This document shows, piece by piece, positions 1 through 5,013 of a stretch of 7,020 bases of DNA; position 1 is the stretch's first letter, and each line of letters opens with the position of its first letter. The position numbers and the translations under genes were made by a program. This stretch comes from GCA-2687515 sp963582805 (GTDB lineage: Bacteria > Pseudomonadota > Alphaproteobacteria > Rhodospirillales > UBA2165): assembly GCA_963582805.1 (NCBI GenBank), contig CAUZTZ010000234.1:1-7020 (forward strand), read 5' to 3'. The notes under the pieces were generated by a model. That model was not told where the DNA came from. It saw nothing but the letters and a program-made list of their open reading frames with translations, and searched no databases.

Positions 1-153
1 GTTTTCATAAATGTAGATACCGGCGCCGGCGGTGCGCAATTCATCGGCCCGTTCGTGAACCCGGACGGACCAGCCTTGGCGGGCGAACGCCGCTGCCGCC
101 GTCAGCCCGGCAAATCCGGCGCCGGCGATTTCTACATGGCGTTTGGACGTCAT
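1..153 (-). CDS. FAD-dependent monooxygenase, N-terminal 51 residues (partial)
   Basis: The reverse strand reads from an ATG at 153 to the window edge without a stop, giving 51 residues of a flavoprotein N-terminus. A Rossmann dinucleotide-binding fingerprint GAGFAG lies at residues 11-16. A second strand ends in an acidic residue (RVHER, E34) placed to bind the FAD ribose, and a GAGIYIYEN stretch follows at 43-51. This pattern is typical of class A flavin monooxygenases of the salicylate / 6-hydroxynicotinate / UbiH-like type, which hydroxylate aromatic compounds with NAD(P)H and O2. Substrate-determining and C-terminal parts lie outside the window, so the reaction cannot be named, and a non-hydroxylating FAD oxidoreductase is possible. 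It is divergent from the VOC gene. No well-spaced Shine-Dalgarno is visible: a GGAG sits only 2 nt before the ATG. The start rests on the Rossmann motif beginning just inside it. Confidence 0.8.
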   Translation of the reverse strand, partial: MTSKRHVEIAGAGFAGLTAAAAFARQGWSVRVHERADELRTAGAGIYIYEN

Positions 154-296
154 CGCTCCGGCAAGCCTTTTCTCCCGCGAAGACAGCGATATTAGATCAA
201 GCCGCTTCGATGATAAATCATTTTGCCCTGCCGTGGCCTCGGGGTTTATGGTGATCGGCGCATTTCGGTAACCTTACCTCAGCCGGGAGTTGGACA
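154..296. promoter_or_regulatory. Divergent intergenic region between flavoprotein and VOC genes
   Basis: This 143-bp gap separates two genes that start in opposite directions, so promoters for both should lie here. The middle is AT-richer than the flanking genes and holds a short inverted repeat, ATGAT-AA-ATCAT, at 210-221. No convincing -35/-10 pair could be picked by eye on either strand. The repeat has only 5-bp arms and could be chance. The Shine-Dalgarno of the VOC gene (GGGAG, 285-289) closes the region. Confidence 0.35.
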
Positions 297-695
297 ATGG
301 CCCGTCTTCGTCACATTGCGGTGGTCGTCAAAGATCTGGACAAGGCAGCAAAATTTTATGAAACGGTTTTCGATTTGAAAATGGTCGGGCGCGAGGACTT
401 GGATATCGGTTCCGGCGTTTATTTGAGCGATGGCGTCGTCAACCTGGCGCTGCTCAAATACAAGGGCGCCGAAGGGTCCGGAAAATCGGATATGGAGGGC
501 TTCGTCGGTGCCCATCATTTCGGTTTCCAAGTGGACGATATCGCCGAGGCGCAAAAGCGTATCGAAGACGCAGGCGGCACCTTCTATTTCGATCTCGGCG
601 ACGACGACGAGAAGATAAATTTCGAAAAGAAATTCAAGGACCCGGACGGTATCGTCTTCGATATTTCAAAGAGCGGCTGGACCGGAACCAGCTAA
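297..695 (+). CDS. VOC family (glyoxalase/dioxygenase-fold) protein
   Basis: This is a 132-residue protein, the usual length for a single-subunit member of the vicinal oxygen chelate superfamily. Two beta-alpha-beta-beta-beta modules are visible. The first starts with RHIAVVVKDLDKAAKFYETVF (residues 5-25), and the second with HHFGFQVDDIAEAQKRI (73-89), ending in FKDPDGIVFDIS (113-124). Candidate metal ligands are H6, H73 or H74, and D122. The last position is usually Glu in glyoxalase I and extradiol dioxygenases, so the metal site is variant and the reaction is not predictable. The family includes lactoylglutathione lyases, dioxygenases, epimerases and antibiotic-binding proteins. The ATG at 297 is supported by GGGAG at 285-289, 7 nt upstream. 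The gene ends 3 nt before the stop codon of the opposing permease remnant. No operon partner is visible on its strand. Confidence 0.85.
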   Translation: MARLRHIAVVVKDLDKAAKFYETVFDLKMVGREDLDIGSGVYLSDGVVNLALLKYKGAEGSGKSDMEGFVGAHHFGFQVDDIAEAQKRIEDAGGTFYFDLGDDDEKINFEKKFKDPDGIVFDISKSGWTGTS

Positions 696-698
696 CGC

Positions 699-1190
699 CT
701 AGACCTCCAGCGTATCGACGGTACGCTTCGGCAAATAGTGACGCACGCGGCGCTCGGTGATCACCACCAGCACATAGGCGATGATGCCGACCAACGTCAG
801 CATGATAATGGCAACGAACACCATAGCGGTGTTGGCTTGGCCTTCGCCCAGCACCAGCAAGAACTCCAAGCCCTTGTTGCCGCCCACCAATTCGCCAACG
901 ACAACGCCGATCACCGCGAGCGTCGAGCCGATCCTAAGACCGGAAAAAAGCGGCGGCAAGGACGCTGGAAATTCTATTTTCCAGAATATCTGTGCGCGGC
1001 TTGCCTTGAAGGCGCGGGCTAGATTGATGAGGTCGGGATCTACCGTCCGGATGGCGGTCAGCACATTGACCATGATCGGGTAAAATACGATCAGGATGGC
1101 GACCAGTATTTTGGGATAAACGTTAAATCCCAGCCACAAAATGACCAGCTGGGCGAAATCGAAGGGTAGCGAATGGCGCGCCTTCAGGAT
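699..1190 (-). pseudogene. ABC transporter permease (SsuC/TauC type), 5'-truncated remnant
   Basis: The reading frame encodes the C-terminal half of an inner-membrane ABC importer permease of the nitrate/sulfonate/taurine/thiamine-precursor class. Counting from a TTG at 1139 there are 146 residues, with hydrophobic segments near 10-28, 70-87 and 105-127. The cytoplasmic EAA-type loop lies at 40-64 (ARAFKASRAQIFWKIEFPAS) and contacts the ATPase; LRIGSTLAVIGVVVGE follows. Family members are about 250 residues with five or six membrane spans, so roughly 100 N-terminal residues are missing. The frame stays open upstream to a stop at 1287-1289. Family-like sequence (SLPFDFAQLVILWLGF) continues only to about 1170-1190 and then becomes unlike a permease. 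No ATG, GTG or TTG lies in that extension, and the TTG at 1139 has no Shine-Dalgarno. No ATPase or binding-protein gene is nearby. A decayed fragment is the best reading; expression from the TTG cannot be excluded. Confidence 0.7.
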
Positions 1191-1265
1191 TTTTACCTGA
1201 AAAGCAAAATCATCCGCAAAAAATCGCCTTTGAACGATCTGTTCTCCAACGAATTCATTAAATAA
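1173..1265 (+). CDS. Possible small ORF, 30 residues, function unknown
   Basis: An ATG at 1173 opens a 30-codon frame ending in TAA at 1263-1265. An AAGGG sequence at 1162-1166 lies 6 nt upstream, which is good Shine-Dalgarno spacing. A stop codon two codons before the ATG fixes the start. The peptide begins MARLQDFYLK and ends DLFSNEFIK. It is basic (five Lys, two Arg against three acidic residues) and has no signal peptide or membrane segment. A perfect 10-bp hairpin begins 22 nt after the stop, as expected for a short monocistronic unit. It lies antisense to the poorly conserved upstream end of the permease remnant, in AT-richer DNA. No family is recognised and no promoter was identified, so this could be a chance ORF or a remnant of a larger gene. 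Confidence 0.3.
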   Translation: MARLQDFYLKSKIIRKKSPLNDLFSNEFIK

Positions 1266-1287
1266 TTTGATGACAAGATAAACGCAT

Positions 1288-1317
1288 TATCCCCCGGTCA
1301 ATCAAGGCCGGGGGATA
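1288..1317. terminator. Perfect 10-bp hairpin, probable terminator
   Basis: The arms TATCCCCCGG (1288-1297) and CCGGGGGATA (1308-1317) are exact reverse complements around a 10-nt loop. The hairpin starts 7 nt after the ligase stop codon on the minus strand and 22 nt after the candidate small ORF on the plus strand. The run after it is moderately T-rich on the plus strand (TGTCTTTCT) and weaker on the minus strand (TGCGTTTATC). It may terminate in both directions; intrinsic efficiency is uncertain because neither U-tract is strong. Confidence 0.6.
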
Positions 1318-1324
1318 TGTCTTT

Positions 1325-2623
1325 CTAGGTCCGCTCGTCGATGAAACGAGGCGCCTTGATACTGGCTTCGAACGCTTTGGCAATGGTGCCCGGCTCCTGC
1401 ACATCGATGATGGCGGAAACTTCGAACACAAGCTTTATTTCCGTAAAGACGGTTTGGACCACCGGGTCCACGTCAACGCCTCGTTTCACTTCGATTTTAA
1501 CCCGCATATACTCCAGATCATCATCGCCGGTTTCCAAGACCGCCTGAAAATCGTTGATATCCTGGTTGCGAAACATGAAATCCTCGAATTCCGCGTGGTT
1601 CAGATTGACACCGCGGATTTTGAAAAATCCCGCCGTCCGCGCCGCATGCTGGATCATCGGGAACAATTCACCGATCTGGCCGGAGCTGCCGCCATTCTCG
1701 ACCATGCGGACGATATCGCCCGAGTTCCATCTGAGAAACGGCGTCGCGTTGTTGGTGTAGAGCGGCGTGACGCAAAAGGTGCCGGTTTCGCCTTCCGGCA
1801 ATATGGCGCCCGTGTCATCGTCGACCACTTCGCAAAAATACATGTCGGACCAGATATGGATGCCGTCATGGGCATCGCCTTCGCAGCCCATCAGCCCGGC
1901 CTCGCTCATGCCGAAAACATCGTAAACCTCGGCGCCCCAGCGTCGGGCCAGCTTCTCGCGCTTAGCGTCCGACAGGGTTTCGGCGGAACAGATAACGACG
2001 CGGACCGAGCTTGCCGCCAGATCGATGCCCTTGGTGTCGGCAACGTTGATCAGATGCAACGCGAAGCTCGGCATGGATATCAGCACCGTAGGTTTGAGCG
2101 CCAATATCAAATCCACCTGCGCTTCGGAGGGTACCGCGTTGCCGGCGCCAACCCAATTCATGCCCACATTTTTTTGATGCGCGCTGCGCGCCCAGATTTG
2201 ACCAGCCGGATGAATGCCCAGCGGAAAGGATATATGGCAAAGATCGCCGGGCTCGATTCGGATCGCCGGATAGGTGCGGGCCCAACTTTCCAGTCCGTAA
2301 TACACATCCTCGAAAGTGCGCGGATAGAAGACCGGCTTGCCCGTGGCACCGCCCGAGCGCCAATATTCGGCAATGTCGGCGGGCACCGCGACATTGAAAT
2401 TCCGCATAAATCCGGCGTGGTCGAAGGCGCGCAATATATCCTTGGTGACGATCGGAATCTGGCTCCAGACCTCCGGGTCATCGAGCTTGCCGGCATCAAT
2501 ATGATCGAGCTTGCCTTGGTACCAGCCAGCGGTCTTGGCGCGCTCGAAGGCGACCCTTTTGCGTTCGCTTTGAATTTGACGGATGGCTTCGCGGGAAGCC
2601 GGCAGCGGCAGCAATTCATCCAT
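1325..2623 (-). CDS. PaaK-like acyl-CoA ligase (AMP-forming, phenylacetate-CoA ligase family)
   Basis: This 432-residue adenylate-forming enzyme activates a carboxylic acid with ATP and transfers it to CoA. Its length matches phenylacetate-CoA ligase PaaK (about 430-440), not the benzoate-CoA ligase type (over 500). ANL motifs appear in order: phosphate-binding loop SGGATGKP (90-97), YDVFGMSEAG (234-243), NSGDIVR (300-306), hinge region FKIRGVNLNHAEFEDF (334-349), and a C-terminal SIKAPRFIDE (421-430) whose K423 fits the catalytic lysine. Loop residues GGA replace the common SGT. The ATG at 2623 is preferred because GGAGG (2631-2635) lies exactly 7 nt upstream; an ATG nine codons earlier would place that site inside the gene. 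It is divergent from the fused flavoprotein, which acts on aryl-CoA esters, so an aromatic acid such as anthranilate or salicylate is a reasonable substrate. That is inferred from context only. Confidence 0.88.
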   Translation of the reverse strand: MDELLPLPASREAIRQIQSERKRVAFERAKTAGWYQGKLDHIDAGKLDDPEVWSQIPIVTKDILRAFDHAGFMRNFNVAVPADIAEYWRSGGATGKPVFYPRTFEDVYYGLESWARTYPAIRIEPGDLCHISFPLGIHPAGQIWARSAHQKNVGMNWVGAGNAVPSEAQVDLILALKPTVLISMPSFALHLINVADTKGIDLAASSVRVVICSAETLSDAKREKLARRWGAEVYDVFGMSEAGLMGCEGDAHDGIHIWSDMYFCEVVDDDTGAILPEGETGTFCVTPLYTNNATPFLRWNSGDIVRMVENGGSSGQIGELFPMIQHAARTAGFFKIRGVNLNHAEFEDFMFRNQDINDFQAVLETGDDDLEYMRVKIEVKRGVDVDPVVQTVFTEIKLVFEVSAIIDVQEPGTIAKAFEASIKAPRFIDERT

Positions 2624-2630
2624 GAGATGT

Positions 2631-2635
2631 CCTCC
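2631..2635 (-). promoter_or_regulatory. Shine-Dalgarno GGAGG deciding the ligase start
   Basis: GGAGG on the minus strand sits 7 nt before the ATG at 2623. This supports that start over the in-frame ATG at 2650, which would add nine residues (MAGYLGGHL) not expected at a PaaK-type N-terminus. Confidence 0.8.
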
Positions 2636-2665
2636 GAGGTACCCAGCCATTGTGCATGATCATCT

Positions 2666-2685
2666 GTCATAATAAAGACTATGAC
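2666..2685. promoter_or_regulatory. Inverted repeat GTCATA-N8-TATGAC, candidate operator
   Basis: Two perfect 6-bp arms (2666-2671 and 2680-2685) are separated by 8 bp. This 20-bp span is the usual size of a dimeric repressor site. It covers both -10-like hexamers of the divergent promoters, so one bound protein could switch both genes. MarR- and TetR-type regulators often use such sites in aryl-CoA pathways; the actual regulator is unknown. Confidence 0.4.
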
Positions 2686-2693
2686 GCGGCCTT

Positions 2694-2698
2694 GGGAG
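2694..2698 (+). promoter_or_regulatory. Shine-Dalgarno GGGAG deciding the TTG start
   Basis: GGGAG lies 7 nt before a TTG at 2706. An in-frame stop (TGA, 2682-2684) lies upstream with no ATG or GTG between. The first downstream ATG (2760) would remove the FAD-binding motif. The TTG is therefore the only workable start. Confidence 0.85.
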
Positions 2699-2705
2699 AT
2701 ATCCT

Positions 2706-5009
2706 TTGAAGATAGCGATTATCGGCGGCGGTGCGGCGGGGCTGTTCTTTGCGCTTTTGATGCAAAAGTCTGGCCCAGATCACGATATTACGGTCTTCGA
2801 GCGCAACCGCCACGATGACACTTTCGGCTTTGGCGTGGTGTTTTCCGATGAGACGCTGGGAAACTTCCTGTCTTACGATGCTGAATCTTACGCCGAGATT
2901 ACCGGCGCGTTCGCCTATTGGGATGAGATCGATTTTGTATTTAGAGGGCAAACCATCCGCACCTCGGGGCATGGTTTTTGTGGCTGCAGCCGGCGCGAGC
3001 TTTTGCTGATCTTGCAAAGACGCTGCCGGGAATTGGGCGTCAAACTTGAATTTGAAACCGAGATCGACACTCTGGATCGCTTCGGCGATGCCGATCTGAT
3101 CGTCGGCGCCGATGGCATCAACAGTTTCGTGCGCGAATTTCATAAAGATCATTTCCGCCCGCGCGTGGAATGGCGGCGCAACAAGTTTGTTTGGCTCGGC
3201 AGCACCAAACCGCATGCGGCTTTCACTTTCGATTTTGCGGAAAATGAACACGGGCCCTGGGTGCTCGGCGCCTACCAGTACAACAAAGACCAATCGACCT
3301 GGATCATCGAGGCGCCGGAGCCAACCTGGGAGAACGCCCGCACCGAGGTTGAACAATTTACCGAGCAGGAGCTATTGGCCTATATGGAGGAGCTGTGGGC
3401 CGCCAGGCTGCAAGGCCACAAGCTGATTGCTAACAACTCAGTCTGGCGGACCTTTCCGACCATCCGTTGCGAGCGATGGAGCCACGGAAATATCGTGCTG
3501 CTCGGCGACGCGCTACACACCGCCCATTATTCGATCGGCTCCGGCACCAAGCTCGGCATGGAAGATGCTATCGCCCTTTATGAAGCCATCGCAAACAGTG
3601 ACACCACTAGTTCCGCGCTTGAGTTATTCGAAGACGCGCGCCGCACCGAGGTCGAAATGACCCAGCATGCGGCGGATGTGAGCGTAGTCTGGACCGAGAA
3701 CACCCAGCGCTATTGGCATATGGAGCCGATCCAAGCGGCCTATTCGATGCTGACCCGCTCCAAGCAAATCACCCATGAAAACCTGCGCCTCCGGGATGCG
3801 AAGTTCATCGACGATGTGGAATCATGGTTCGCCGCTAAGGCGGGCGCGGCCGCCGCGCCGCCCATGTTCACGCCCTTCCATTTAAGGGACATGACGCTAT
3901 CCAACCGGGTCGTTGTCTCGCCAATGGATATGTATTCGGCCGAAAACGGGACCGTGGGCGACTTTCATTTCGTCCATATGGGCAGCCTGGCGATGGGCGG
4001 TGCCGGGCTTATCGTATCGGAAATGACCTGCGTTTCCGCCGACGGCCGCATCACGCCGGGGTGCGCCGGTCTCTACGATACGGGCCATGTGGATGCCTGG
4101 CGGCGGGTGATCGATTATGTGCACGCCCAATCCGATGCCAAATTTTGCATGCAAATCGGCCACGCCGGGGCCAAGGGCTCCACCCGCGTCGCCTGGGAAG
4201 GCATGGACAAGCCGCTGGCGACGGGCAACTGGCCGCTGATCGCGCCGTCGGCGATCCCGTTCTATCCGTTCAGCGACGTGCCAAGGGAAATGACGAAAGC
4301 CGACATGGCGCAGGTAGCCGATGATTTCGTTCGAGCCGCGATTATGGCCGACGAGGCCGGCGCCGATATGCTGGAGCTGCATATGGCCCATGGCTACCTG
4401 TTGTCCGGTTTCATCACGCCGCTCGGGAATCAACGCACCGATGACTATGGCGGCACGCTGGCCAACCGCTTGCGCTTTCCTTTGCATGTCTTCGATGAAG
4501 TCCGCGCCGTCTGGCCGCCCGAAAAACCCATGTCGGTACGCATATCGGCGACCGATTGGGTCGGCGAAATAGGCATCACCGGCGACGATGCCGTCGCCAT
4601 CGCCAAAGCCTTCAAGGACCATGGCTGCGATCTGATCGATGTATCCGCCGGCCAAACGACGCCCGATGCCGAGCCCGTCTACGGCCGAATGTTCCAGACC
4701 TGGTATTCCGAGCAGGTGCGCCTGGAAGCCCAAATTCCCACCATCGCCGTCGGCAATATCACCACCTGGGATCAGGTCAACACGATCCTCGGCGCCGGCC
4801 GCGCCGATTTGGTGGCGCTGGCCCGCCCGCACCTCACCAATCCTCACTTTACCTTGCAGGCGGCTGCCTATTACGGAGTTCAGCACCAGCGCTGGCCGCT
4901 GCCCTACGAGAGCGGCCAGGAACAATCCTACCGGTTGGCGCTCCGCGACCGGGCTGATGAGGTGGCGCTGCGCCGGTCCGCCAAACCGCCAAGCCATCGG
5001 CGTGTCTGA
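2706..5009 (+). CDS. Bifunctional aryl-CoA monooxygenase / OYE-type reductase (salicylyl-CoA 5-hydroxylase family)
   Basis: This 767-residue cytoplasmic flavoprotein fuses two enzymes. Residues 1-375 are a class A FAD monooxygenase with GGGAAG at 8-13 and E32 ending the second strand. The DG motif is VGADGINSFVRE (133-144), and the GD motif is LLGDALHTAHYSIGSGTK (265-282). An Ala-rich linker (376-386) leads to an Old Yellow Enzyme domain (387-745). That domain holds QIGHAGAKG (483-491), the catalytic pair H559/H562 in ELHMAHGYLL, NQRTDDYGG (575-583) and the phosphate-binding AVGN and ALARP segments near 681-707. The architecture and length match proteins annotated as bifunctional salicylyl-CoA 5-hydroxylase/oxidoreductase and the characterised 2-aminobenzoyl-CoA monooxygenase/reductase of Azoarcus evansii. 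The latter hydroxylates C5 of the CoA-bound ring and reduces it with NADH. Salicylyl-CoA and 2-aminobenzoyl-CoA cannot be distinguished by eye. Translation starts at a TTG with a good Shine-Dalgarno. Confidence 0.92.
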   Translation: MKIAIIGGGAAGLFFALLMQKSGPDHDITVFERNRHDDTFGFGVVFSDETLGNFLSYDAESYAEITGAFAYWDEIDFVFRGQTIRTSGHGFCGCSRRELLLILQRRCRELGVKLEFETEIDTLDRFGDADLIVGADGINSFVREFHKDHFRPRVEWRRNKFVWLGSTKPHAAFTFDFAENEHGPWVLGAYQYNKDQSTWIIEAPEPTWENARTEVEQFTEQELLAYMEELWAARLQGHKLIANNSVWRTFPTIRCERWSHGNIVLLGDALHTAHYSIGSGTKLGMEDAIALYEAIANSDTTSSALELFEDARRTEVEMTQHAADVSVVWTENTQRYWHMEPIQAAYSMLTRSKQITHENLRLRDAKFIDDVESWFAAKAGAAAAPPMFTPFHLRDMTLSNRVVVSPMDMYSAENGTVGDFHFVHMGSLAMGGAGLIVSEMTCVSADGRITPGCAGLYDTGHVDAWRRVIDYVHAQSDAKFCMQIGHAGAKGSTRVAWEGMDKPLATGNWPLIAPSAIPFYPFSDVPREMTKADMAQVADDFVRAAIMADEAGADMLELHMAHGYLLSGFITPLGNQRTDDYGGTLANRLRFPLHVFDEVRAVWPPEKPMSVRISATDWVGEIGITGDDAVAIAKAFKDHGCDLIDVSAGQTTPDAEPVYGRMFQTWYSEQVRLEAQIPTIAVGNITTWDQVNTILGAGRADLVALARPHLTNPHFTLQAAAYYGVQHQRWPLPYESGQEQSYRLALRDRADEVALRRSAKPPSHRRV

Positions 5010-5013
5010 TCAC

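Larger units (their letters stand above)
2624..2705. promoter_or_regulatory. Divergent promoter region of ligase and fused flavoprotein
   Basis: These 82 bp must carry control signals for both genes, whose products plausibly act in sequence. The centre is AT-rich. -10-like hexamers are visible on the plus strand (CATAAT, 2668-2673) and on the minus strand (TATTAT, 2674-2669), but no good -35 partner is seen at 17-bp spacing on either, which would fit activator- or repressor-controlled promoters. An 8-bp palindrome ATGATCAT (2656-2663) and a larger inverted repeat (2666-2685) lie in the same stretch. No regulator gene is in the window. Confidence 0.5.

Noticed and set aside
210..221. ATGAT-AA-ATCAT inverted repeat as an operator
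   Set aside because: The arms are only 5 bp and AT-rich, and there is no second copy or clear promoter; noted in the intergenic entry but not claimed as a site.
2624..2650. Upstream ATG giving a nine-residue longer ligase
   Set aside because: The GGAGG at 2631-2635 lies 7 nt before the ATG at 2623, and the extension would cover it.
1454..2659. 401-codon open frame on the plus strand, opposite the ligase
   Set aside because: It is antisense to a gene with all ANL motifs, and its translation shows no domain and only composition-driven residues. It is a by-product of GC-biased codon use.
3897..4997. 366-codon open frame on the minus strand, opposite the OYE domain
   Set aside because: The opposite strand has clear OYE catalytic motifs in one uninterrupted frame; the antisense translation is rich in His, Arg and Gly without recognisable structure.
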